21,907 bases of DNA from Campylobacteraceae bacterium (GTDB lineage: Bacteria > Campylobacterota > Campylobacteria > Campylobacterales > Campylobacteraceae), in contig JAITEH010000119.1 of NCBI GenBank assembly GCA_031282125.1, positions 1 through 21,907 of the forward strand, given 5' to 3'. Below the pieces are notes generated by a model. That model was not told the DNA's origin. It searched no databases and saw nothing but the letters and a program-made list of their open reading frames with translations. Position numbers and translations under genes: made by a program. This document shows, piece after piece, positions 8,473 through 14,956 of this stretch; positions within the stretch are counted from its first letter, which is position 1; each line of letters opens with the position of its first letter.

Positions 8473-10793
8473 CTTACGCTGATTTGCAATTCTTGGTGCA
8501 GAGTTTTTAATATCTGCTCCAAAAAGCCGTTTATCTCCTGTTCTGTGAAAGTCTTCTCTTCAGGCTCAAAAACAAGCGTGACTGTAAGGCTGTTGTTGCC
8601 GCCCAGCGAATCGTCTTTGTAAAGGTCTATCGGATAGAATGTTTTTAACTCTTTTGGCGCGCCGTTTTTGAGGCATTGCGCTACTTTTGTGTAGGGCAGC
8701 TCTTTTGGCACAAGCAGGCTCAAATCCCTTGAAACGTTTGGCAGTTTGGAGTAAACTTTAGCTCTCTTGCGACCGTATGGCAGAGTTTCAAAATCCACTT
8801 CGCATATATACGTGCGTCCCAAATCATATTCGCCCTCGACGCCTACTCTTGCTATGTAACCCGCCTTTTTGCCGTTTATGATTATCTCGCCGTACTCGTA
8901 CGGGCTGTAAAATCTATTGGCAGGTTCGGACTTGATTATCTCAAAATCTCCCAAAACAGCCGCTATTTTTTGTGAAAACAGAGCAAAATCAAATTCAGCG
9001 CTTTTGCCGTGATTGGACGGCGAGCTTTTTTCGCTTTTGCCGCTTGCAATGAATGCCATCACAACTTTTTCATTTCGCTTGCTATCAAAGATTTTGCCAA
9101 GTTCAAACAGACTCGCTCCGTCGCGCCCCGCTTTTATATTGCCGCTTACTGCTTGAATGAGGTTTAGTGCGCATGTAGTGCGCAAAGTATTGAGTTCGCT
9201 TGTTATGGGATTGACAATCTCAAGTTCGTCTGCTAAACACGTAAATCCATACGATGCCTGCTTGGCCTTGTCGCCGAATATATAATGTACGCTTTCAAAA
9301 AAGCCTGCGGCGGCGGCTTTGTAGCGGTAAAATTTCTTTTTTTCGAAGTTTTCGGATATATCGTTGATACGGACTGTTTCGGTAAATTGCAGCGGTTTTG
9401 AGGCTATATTGTCGATGCCTACTATCCTTACTATCTCTTCGCAGATATCTTGTATATTCTCAACATCGCGCCGATACGGCGGTATCTCCACTATCACAGC
9501 ATTTTGGTCTATTTTAAATGAAGTGTTGAATCCTAATTTATTTAATATTTTGACGATTTCGTTTTTGGCTATTTCCGCGCCTATGATGGAGTATATATCG
9601 TTAAAATTTATACTTATCTGACGTACGCTTTTTTCTTTGCCTGCTCGTTGAGTGCCCGTCAAAATGCCTGCTTTGGATTTTTTATTTAAAATGAAATTTA
9701 AGTAATTGATACCAAAATCAAGATTTGGCTCGCTGCCTCTTAACGATTTGAAAAGCGCATCGTCGGCGTCTTTGATATTGCGCGCGCCGCTTAAAGCTAT
9801 CTGCGTTGGGTCGGCACAGCTTGCTTCTATGATGATAAGTTCGTCGTTTTGCGGTTTTGACGAGCTCTCTTGGGAAATGCCTATATATGAGAGTCTCTCT
9901 TTGCTCCATACGCTCTCAAGGGCATTTGCCTCTTTTTTGACTGTTAAGGTTACCTTGCCCGCTTTATCTTTTTCGAGCGCATCTGTTCCGTAAGCTCTTA
10001 GGATAACGCCTGTAGAGTGTGTCGTATAGGCTAAATATCGCTCCAAAACAGTGCCTGCGCCAATGCCTATTATGGCAAGACGCAAATCAATGACCGTATC
10101 TTCTTTTAACTCTTGTATGCGTACCGCTTCGTAGATTAAAGACGAGTCTATAGAGCCTTCCGCGTTTAGGTTCAAAACGCGTCCTATGCCTATTTGCCCG
10201 CTCTCTTCTGCGCTCTCTTGCGGAAGGTTAATCTTTGCGTTATATACCGCGCCCAAATCTCTTGCTATACCGTAAATACTGAGGCAATCCCCGCGGTTGG
10301 GAGTGAGTTCTACCTCTATGGCGTCGTCTTGAAATTGTTCTATTTGATTAAGCGGCGTGCCAAGTGCTGGAGAAATACCCTCTATTATCATGATTCCATC
10401 GTTTGTTTTGGGATAGCCAAGCTCTGTCGAAGAGCATATCATGCCGCAGGATTTTACGCCCCGCAGTTCGGCTTCTTTTATCTCCAAGCCGCTTGGAAGC
10501 TTACAGCCTACAAGAGCTATGGGGACTAATTGACCTGCTTGCACGTTTTTTGCGCCGCAGACGATTTGAAGAGGCTCGGCAGAGCCTACATCGACTGTGC
10601 AGACGCTAAGTTTTTCGGCGTTTGGGTGCTGTATTTTCGTTTTGACAAGACCCGCGACGCATCCTTGCGGCATTTGGTATGACACAACGGAGGCTACTTC
10701 AAGACCTATTTTATTGAGAGTTTTACAAAGTTCGTCCGTGCTGATATGGCTTAAATTTATCCATTCATGCAGCCAATTTCTTGTGATTATCAT
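8469..10793 (-). CDS. pheT: Phenylalanine-tRNA ligase beta subunit
   Basis: PheT pairs with PheS in the (alpha-beta)2 enzyme that charges tRNA-Phe. The 774 residues are close to the usual length. Domains in order: N-terminal segment and EMAP-type tRNA-binding OB fold (about 40-150, '[15 protein letters not shown]'); a first conserved core, '[20 protein letters not shown]' (161-180); a B3/B4 region (about 215-375); B5 (about 395-465, '[19 protein letters not shown]'); a catalytic-like core; and a C-terminal anticodon-binding FDX-ACB domain (about 680-774). The B3/B4 editing region is unusual: the familiar H-A-F-D and L-A-G-x-x-G-G motifs are absent ('[12 protein letters not shown]', 'IALSGARN'). 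It overlaps pheS and aroA by 4 bp each, with no clear ribosome-binding site, so it is probably translationally coupled to pheS. Confidence 0.96.
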   Translation of the reverse strand: MIITRNWLHEWINLSHISTDELCKTLNKIGLEVASVVSYQMPQGCVAGLVKTKIQHPNAEKLSVCTVDVGSAEPLQIVCGAKNVQAGQLVPIALVGCKLPSGLEIKEAELRGVKSCGMICSSTELGYPKTNDGIMIIEGISPALGTPLNQIEQFQDDAIEVELTPNRGDCLSIYGIARDLGAVYNAKINLPQESAEESGQIGIGRVLNLNAEGSIDSSLIYEAVRIQELKEDTVIDLRLAIIGIGAGTVLERYLAYTTHSTGVILRAYGTDALEKDKAGKVTLTVKKEANALESVWSKERLSYIGISQESSSKPQNDELIIIEASCADPTQIALSGARNIKDADDALFKSLRGSEPNLDFGINYLNFILNKKSKAGILTGTQRAGKEKSVRQISINFNDIYSIIGAEIAKNEIVKILNKLGFNTSFKIDQNAVIVEIPPYRRDVENIQDICEEIVRIVGIDNIASKPLQFTETVRINDISENFEKKKFYRYKAAAAGFFESVHYIFGDKAKQASYGFTCLADELEIVNPITSELNTLRTTCALNLIQAVSGNIKAGRDGASLFELGKIFDSKRNEKVVMAFIASGKSEKSSPSNHGKSAEFDFALFSQKIAAVLGDFEIIKSEPANRFYSPYEYGEIIINGKKAGYIARVGVEGEYDLGRTYICEVDFETLPYGRKRAKVYSKLPNVSRDLSLLVPKELPYTKVAQCLKNGAPKELKTFYPIDLYKDDSLGGNNSLTVTLVFEPEEKTFTEQEINGFLEQILKTLHQELQISVR

Positions 10794-11782
10794 TTAAATT
10801 GCTCCAATAGTCGTAAATCTCCTTCAAAAAGCGAGCGCAAATCGCCGACCCCGCAAAGCAGCATGGTAAACCGCTCTATGCCAAGACCGAACGCATATCC
10901 GCTTACGTCTTTGTATCCGACGGCTTTGAAGACGTTGGGATCTACTTCGCCGCAGCCCAAAATCTCAAGCCAGCCTGTATTTTTGCACACTTTACATCCT
11001 GCCCCGCCGCAGAATATACAGCTTATGTCCACCTCTGCGCTTGGCTCCGTGAATGGGAAAAAGCTCGGACGAAAACGCACATCGACGTTTCCGAACATAT
11101 ATCTTAAAAACTCTTCAAGTATTGATTTGAGATTGGCGAATGAAACAACGCCTTTTTTATCTACGACAAGTCCTTCTATCTGATGAAACATCGGCGTATG
11201 CGTCAAATCCAAATCGCGTCTGAAAACTGCCCCGGGGCATATCATGCGAATAGGCGGTTTTTGCGAGAGCATCGTTCTTATCTGCACGGGTGAAGTGTGC
11301 GTTCTTAAAAGCGCGCCGTCTTTAAAATAAAACGTATCCTGCATATCGCGCGCAGGGTGAAATTTGGGCAGATTTAAAGCTTCGAAGTTGTGGAAATCGT
11401 CTTCTGCCAGCGGTCCGTCTTCAACGGAAAAATTGAGCGATATAAAGTATTCTATGATTTTATCCATGGTGCTCATCACAGGATGAAGTGCGCCAGCATC
11501 GGACAAGCGCGAATAAAGGCTTACATCAACGGCGTCTTTTTTCAAAGCCTCGCCTCTTTCCGCGACTTCCAACAGCTCTTTTTTTGAATTTATAAGGGCT
11601 GTAAATCTTCCTTTGTCTTCATTGACTTTGGCGGCGAACGCTATCTTTTCGTCATCTTTTAACTCTTTGAGCTTTGCGAATTGCGCTGTAAAATAACCTT
11701 TTTTGCCGAAAACTTCAATACGCAGTTTTTCAAGCTCTTTTATACTGCCGCACTCTTGTATGCTTTTTTCCAATGCTTCCAA
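10790..11782 (-). CDS. pheS: Phenylalanine-tRNA ligase alpha subunit
   Basis: PheS is the catalytic subunit of PheRS. It shows class II motifs 2 and 3: '[20 protein letters not shown]' and '[20 protein letters not shown]', plus the substrate-pocket segment '[20 protein letters not shown]'. A Cys cluster, C-x2-C-x4-C-x2-C ('[12 protein letters not shown]'), precedes '[11 protein letters not shown]' and may bind zinc. The frame opens with TTG at 11827, but that codon has no ribosome-binding site and sits only seven nt after a TATAAT. I prefer the TTG at 11782, which has AAGG eight nt upstream and gives 330 residues with 'FGKKG' near residue 25, the usual spacing. It heads the pheS-pheT-aroA-ispH operon. 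Confidence 0.94.
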   Translation of the reverse strand: MEALEKSIQECGSIKELEKLRIEVFGKKGYFTAQFAKLKELKDDEKIAFAAKVNEDKGRFTALINSKKELLEVAERGEALKKDAVDVSLYSRLSDAGALHPVMSTMDKIIEYFISLNFSVEDGPLAEDDFHNFEALNLPKFHPARDMQDTFYFKDGALLRTHTSPVQIRTMLSQKPPIRMICPGAVFRRDLDLTHTPMFHQIEGLVVDKKGVVSFANLKSILEEFLRYMFGNVDVRFRPSFFPFTEPSAEVDISCIFCGGAGCKVCKNTGWLEILGCGEVDPNVFKAVGYKDVSGYAFGLGIERFTMLLCGVGDLRSLFEGDLRLLEQFK

Positions 11783-11833
11783 ATGACTTGCCTTGCTGAA
11801 TGGATTTAAAGTGATGATTGTATTCAAAATTTA

Positions 11834-11839
11834 ATTATA
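11834..11839 (-). promoter_or_regulatory. pheS: -10 element of the pheS operon promoter
   Basis: A perfect TATAAT reads on the minus strand in an AT-rich stretch. It predicts transcription beginning near 11827. No good -35 is visible (T-rich DNA lies upstream), which is common for this phylum. No T-box, Phe-rich leader peptide or attenuator fits in the short space between this element and pheS. Confidence 0.5.
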
Positions 11840-11861
11840 AAGAGTTAAAGCAAAAATAGTC

Positions 11862-11867
11862 TATACT
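11862..11867 (+). promoter_or_regulatory. Possible -10 element for the HIT-protein gene
   Basis: TATACT lies 28 nt before the GTG start of the HIT gene and would give a leader of about 21 nt that includes the AAGGAG ribosome-binding site. I see no -35. It is back-to-back with the pheS promoter, so the two divergent promoters share about 70 bp. Confidence 0.35.
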
Positions 11868-11895
11868 TCCCTAAGAATTTTTACAAGGAGTAAAA

Positions 11896-12252
11896 GTGAC
11901 TATTTTTAGTAAAATTATCAGCGGCGAGCTGCCCAGCAACAAAGTGCTGGAAAACGATAGATTTTTGGCGTTTCACGATATAAATCCCAAAGCCCCGATA
12001 CACATACTCATCATCCCCAAACAAGAGATTGAAAATTTTCAAAGCGTAGATGCGAAACTCATGGGAGAGATGACGATTTTTATACACGAAGTCGCAAAAT
12101 TGATGGGACTTGATAAAAGCGGATACAGACTCATCACCAACAACGGCAAAGACAGCGGACAAGAGGTAATGCATCTGCATTTTCACATGCTTGGAGGCTC
12201 AAAACTTCTTTGGCCTAATTTAGCGGACACAAATACAAAAAACTTTTTTTAA
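11896..12252 (+). CDS. Histidine triad (HIT/HINT) nucleotide hydrolase
   Basis: This is a 118-residue HINT-type protein of the HIT superfamily, which hydrolyses nucleoside phosphoramidates and aminoacyl-AMP-like adducts. The triad is His93-x-His95-x-His97 ('HLHFHML'), and the middle His is the nucleophile in the family. The N-terminal 'IFSKIISGELPSNKV', 'AFHDINPKAPIHILIIPK' and 'GYRLITNNGKDSGQEV' segments are also typical. The start is GTG with AAGGAG five nt upstream. Its place divergent from pheS is conserved in Helicobacter and Campylobacter as I recall. Since aminoacyl-adenylates are substrates for some family members, a link with the synthetase next door is possible but unproven. Confidence 0.94.
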   Translation: MTIFSKIISGELPSNKVLENDRFLAFHDINPKAPIHILIIPKQEIENFQSVDAKLMGEMTIFIHEVAKLMGLDKSGYRLITNNGKDSGQEVMHLHFHMLGGSKLLWPNLADTNTKNFF

Positions 12253-12261
12253 TCTCTTTTG

Positions 12262-12297
12262 CCCTGTATTTATGCTTAACTTTGCATAAAAACAGGG
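12262..12297 (+). terminator. Long stem-loop after the HIT gene
   Basis: Fourteen-nt arms, CCCTGTATTTATGC and GCATAAAAACAGGG, pair at 13 of 14 positions around an 8-nt loop. The stem lies 9 bp after the HIT stop. No U-run follows on either strand, so it is not a textbook intrinsic terminator. It may act as a 3'-end-stabilising structure or a weak terminator, or belong to the leader of the next gene. Confidence 0.5.
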
Positions 12298-12336
12298 TAT
12301 CGCAAGTTCCATGATATTTTTTTGTGATATTGCTCT

Positions 12337-12361
12337 TATAACATTGTTTTTGAAAACAGTG
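12337..12361 (+). promoter_or_regulatory. Possible promoter and dyad ahead of the PhoU-like gene
   Basis: A -10-like TATAAC (12337-12342) runs directly into an imperfect inverted repeat, CATTGTTTT-TG-AAAACAGTG (12342-12361, 8 of 9 pairs), which ends just before the AAGGA ribosome-binding site. A dyad at the expected transcript start could be an operator or, in RNA, a small hairpin near the ribosome-binding site. There is no convincing -35. Confidence 0.35.
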
Positions 12362-12372
12362 AAGGAAAGAGT

Positions 12373-13014
12373 ATGTACAGCGCGGCAGAATCGCATAATA
12401 TAATAATAAGAGATATCGTAAGAATAGGTACGATGATAACACAAACGGCTGCAAATATCACGGAAGGTTTAAAAAACGGCGATTATGCCATATTTGCAGA
12501 CTCCATGGAGCAGTTGGCAATTATAGACATAGACACAAACAACATAAACAATAAAATAGTCTCGGCAATGCCCGTCTTTTGCAAAGACGACCAAATAGCC
12601 AGAGAGTTTGTGTCATACGTAAGAATTACAGCCGAACTTATACAGATTGTATATGCCATGAGGTATTTTTGCAAAAATATAACGGATTGCATAAATGAAG
12701 AGTGCTATATAGCCCTGAAAGAGAATCTCTCACAGCTTTTTCAGATTTCGGTGGACGCTTTTGCTATGGCGATGGGATTGATAAAAAACAGCAGCAATAT
12801 AAAAAGCGTATTTCGCATGATTAAAACGGAACAGACAAAGTGCGACGAACTGTTGGCTCAAATAGAGCAGAATATCATAGAGTTTGAGTTTACGGCTAAC
12901 TGCATAAAAATCATCAATATATCCGAAAAGATGGGCAATATATCAAAGGGCGCGGCGTCTATGGCAAAGATTATGCTTTTGACGCAAGACGGAGGAAAGC
13001 TTAGGATATATTAA
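12373..13014 (+). CDS. PhoU-like domain protein, function unknown
   Basis: This is a 213-residue, almost wholly alpha-helical protein without signal peptide or membrane segment. 'AREFVSYVRITAELIQIVYAM' (about residues 77-97) resembles the PhoU helix that in true PhoU reads A-R-x-L-R-x-x-x-x-x-x-K-I-x-x-D-L-E-R-I-G-D, and a related pattern recurs near the C-terminus ('EFTANCIKIINISEKMGNIS'). The acidic metal-binding E/D-x-x-x-D pattern of PhoU is only partly kept, with A-E-L-I-Q-I in place of D-L-E-R-I-G. No pst or pho genes are nearby, so a role in phosphate signalling is not supported by context. The ATG has AAGGA six nt upstream. Its stop codon lies within a hairpin. It could also be a PhoU/DUF47-like adaptor for another transporter. 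Confidence 0.6.
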   Translation: MYSAAESHNIIIRDIVRIGTMITQTAANITEGLKNGDYAIFADSMEQLAIIDIDTNNINNKIVSAMPVFCKDDQIAREFVSYVRITAELIQIVYAMRYFCKNITDCINEECYIALKENLSQLFQISVDAFAMAMGLIKNSSNIKSVFRMIKTEQTKCDELLAQIEQNIIEFEFTANCIKIINISEKMGNISKGAASMAKIMLLTQDGGKLRIY

Positions 13015-13028
13015 GCTTTCCCGATTTT
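12994..13028 (+). terminator. Hairpin terminator overlapping the PhoU-like stop codon
   Basis: A perfect 10-bp stem, GGAAAGCTTA / TAAGCTTTCC, with an 8-nt loop spans the last codons; the TAA stop (13012-13014) is part of the 3' arm. It is followed by CGATTTT on the plus strand. It sits between convergent genes and may terminate both directions, although metK transcripts get no U-run from it. Confidence 0.6.
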
Positions 13029-13029
13029 G

Positions 13030-14238
13030 CTACTTCAGCAGTCCTTTGAACAGTTCCACTGCGTCTAATTTCTCCCATGGATAATCGCTTTGACCAACTT
13101 GTCCGCGCGCGGCTACATCGGCATAAAGAAATGTCTTTTTGCTTGGTTTATCAAGGGCGAATTGCTTTGTTATCCATTTTGGCGTCAATGGAAAATTTTT
13201 CAAAACAAAATCAGATAAAATATCATCGTTTACATGCGTATTAAATGTGCCCATCGTATCTACGCACACAGATATAGGGTGCGCTACGCCTATCGCGTAT
13301 GAGATTTGCACTATACATTTTGCGCTCAAACCTGCCGCTACGATATTTTTGGCTATCCATCTTGCCGCATAAAGCGCGCTTCTATCTACTTTTGTATAAT
13401 CCTTGCTTGACTGCGCTCCGCCGCCTATGGGAGAGTATCCGCCGAAGCTGTCCACTATAAGCTTTCTTCCAGTAAGTCCCGAGTCATGTAAAGAGCTGTG
13501 GTTAACATATCTGCCTGTCGGATTGATATGTATGATGGTATCTTTTTTTTGCGGGTCATAGAGCTCTTTTGGCAGTCCCGCATCGTCTATGAGTTTTTTG
13601 ATAAGTTCGCGTACTTTAACTATCGGTAAGCTCTCTACGCTTGGCGCGGAAACTACGATAGTGTGGATATGCTGAGGTTTGCTGTCTTCAAAATTGCTCT
13701 TATGCCCGTAATCCACGGTAACTTGCGTTTTGATATCGACGCCCAGCTCATTTTTGTGTGAAAGCGCGTATTTATAGACTTTGTCGCATATAGCTCTTGC
13801 GTAAGTGATGGCTGCGGGCATAAACTCTTTTGTCTCATTTGAAGCAAAACCAAACATGATTCCCTGATCACCCGCGCCTATCTCTCCGTCTTCTTGGTCA
13901 ACGCCTTGATTGATATCGGGGGATTGTTGGTTTAATAATACTTGTACTTTTACGTCGTCAGGATGGAGACTCTGCTCTTTTGTGAATGCGCCTTTGCCGT
14001 CGTAACCTATCTTTTTGAGAGCCTCTTTGGCTATTGTCTCATAATCGCTTTTGCTAAACTGCGCTTTTGTGTTCACTTCTCCGCCGATAATCACATGTTT
14101 GCCTGCTACAAAAACTTCGCTTGCGACTCTGCCGTTTGGGTCTGCTTGTAATATTTTATCAACAATCGAATCCGCTATAATATCCGCGCACTTATCGGGG
14201 TGTCCGGGACTTACAACTTCGGAAGTAAAAAGATACAT
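13030..14238 (-). CDS. metK: S-adenosylmethionine synthase
   Basis: MetK makes S-adenosylmethionine from methionine and ATP. The 402-residue product shows 'SPGHPDK' with catalytic His13 and Asp15, the ATP/metal loop 'GAGDQGIMFGFA' (121-132), and the P-loop-like segment 272-280. That segment reads G-G-G-A-Q-S-S-K-D where E. coli has G-G-G-A-F-S-G-K-D; the Lys and Asp are kept. It is slightly longer than E. coli MetK (384). The start is ATG with AAGGAG nine nt upstream. It lies 66 bp beyond aat with its own promoter, and converges with the PhoU-like gene. Confidence 0.97.
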   Translation of the reverse strand: MYLFTSEVVSPGHPDKCADIIADSIVDKILQADPNGRVASEVFVAGKHVIIGGEVNTKAQFSKSDYETIAKEALKKIGYDGKGAFTKEQSLHPDDVKVQVLLNQQSPDINQGVDQEDGEIGAGDQGIMFGFASNETKEFMPAAITYARAICDKVYKYALSHKNELGVDIKTQVTVDYGHKSNFEDSKPQHIHTIVVSAPSVESLPIVKVRELIKKLIDDAGLPKELYDPQKKDTIIHINPTGRYVNHSSLHDSGLTGRKLIVDSFGGYSPIGGGAQSSKDYTKVDRSALYAARWIAKNIVAAGLSAKCIVQISYAIGVAHPISVCVDTMGTFNTHVNDDILSDFVLKNFPLTPKWITKQFALDKPSKKTFLYADVAARGQVGQSDYPWEKLDAVELFKGLLK

Positions 14239-14267
14239 TATGCTTATCTCCTTTTTTTAAAATTTGT

Positions 14268-14276
14268 ATTGTACCA
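14268..14276 (-). promoter_or_regulatory. metK: Extended -10 promoter of metK
   Basis: On the minus strand TGG-TACAAT (14276-14268) forms an extended -10. A start near 14261 gives a leader of about 22 nt, room for the ribosome-binding site only. A TTGTCA occurs upstream but only 14 nt from the -10, too close for an ordinary -35. The 66-bp gap between aat and metK is too short for a SAM riboswitch. Confidence 0.55.
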
Positions 14277-14304
14277 TAAAAAAAACTTGACAAAAAAGAG
14301 CGGA

Positions 14305-14952
14305 TTAAAATATCGGCGGTTTATCCCTCAAAAAAGCAAGTATCTGCAAAAATTTCTCTCTGGATATCTCTACCGCTCCAAGGGAAGAGAGATGAGGATT
14401 CATGACTTGACAATCTATAAATCCGTCCTTTTCAAAGGCTATTTGACACAGTCTATAAAGTGCTGCTTTTGAGGCGTCTTTTTTCAGAGCAAACATAGAC
14501 TCTCCGCAAAAAACTTTGCCCATGCACACGCCGTATAATCCTCCGACAAGTTCTGCGTTTTCATCGTAACTCTCTACAGAGTGCGCAAATCCCAGCTCAT
14601 GCAGTCTGCAATAAGCTTTTATCACTCCCTCATTTATCCATGTGCCTTTTTTTCTGTTTTCGGCGCACATGGCGATGACTTTTGGAAAATTTACGTCGAT
14701 TTTTATCTCATATCTTTTGAGGCTGCGTTTCAAAGAGCGCGCAAGATGAAAGCTTTTGGGACACAAAACGGCTCTTGGGTCGGGAGAGAACCAAAGAAGC
14801 TTCTCTTCGTACGGCCACGGAAAAATACCGCTTCTATATGCCAAGATAAGCCGCTCGGGGTTCAAATCCCCGTCCACAGCCAACAGCCCGTTCTCATCGG
14901 CTTCGTTTGGGTCTGGGAAAGATAAATTCTCCTTATTTAAACGATAAATCAT
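14305..14952 (-). CDS. aat: Leucyl/phenylalanyl-tRNA-protein transferase
   Basis: Aat moves Leu or Phe from aminoacyl-tRNA to the N-terminus of proteins beginning with Arg or Lys, marking them for ClpAP degradation (N-degron pathway). The 215 residues match the family throughout: 'NGLLAVDGDLNPERL', 'YRSGIFPWPYEEKLLWFSPD' (39-58), 'GTWINEGVIKAYCRLHELG', 'LVGGLYGVCMGKVFCGESMF' (135-154) and 'DCQVMNPHLSSLGAVEISR' with the active-site Asp180. It starts 4 nt after the polA stop with no clear ribosome-binding site, so it is probably coupled to polA in a uvrA-polA-aat unit. No clpA, clpS or clpP is present here. Confidence 0.96.
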   Translation of the reverse strand: MIYRLNKENLSFPDPNEADENGLLAVDGDLNPERLILAYRSGIFPWPYEEKLLWFSPDPRAVLCPKSFHLARSLKRSLKRYEIKIDVNFPKVIAMCAENRKKGTWINEGVIKAYCRLHELGFAHSVESYDENAELVGGLYGVCMGKVFCGESMFALKKDASKAALYRLCQIAFEKDGFIDCQVMNPHLSSLGAVEISREKFLQILAFLRDKPPIF

Positions 14953-14956
14953 AAAT

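Noticed and set aside
11783..11895. T-box or Phe leader-peptide attenuator ahead of pheS
   Set aside because: The promoter sits about 50 bp before the start; there is no Phe-codon run and no terminator/antiterminator pair.
12312..12331. Direct repeat TGATATT twice, 13 bp apart
   Set aside because: Too short in AT-rich DNA to distinguish from chance.
14239..14304. SAM riboswitch ahead of metK
   Set aside because: The whole gap is 66 bp, mostly A/T, with a promoter placed inside it; no room for any known SAM aptamer.
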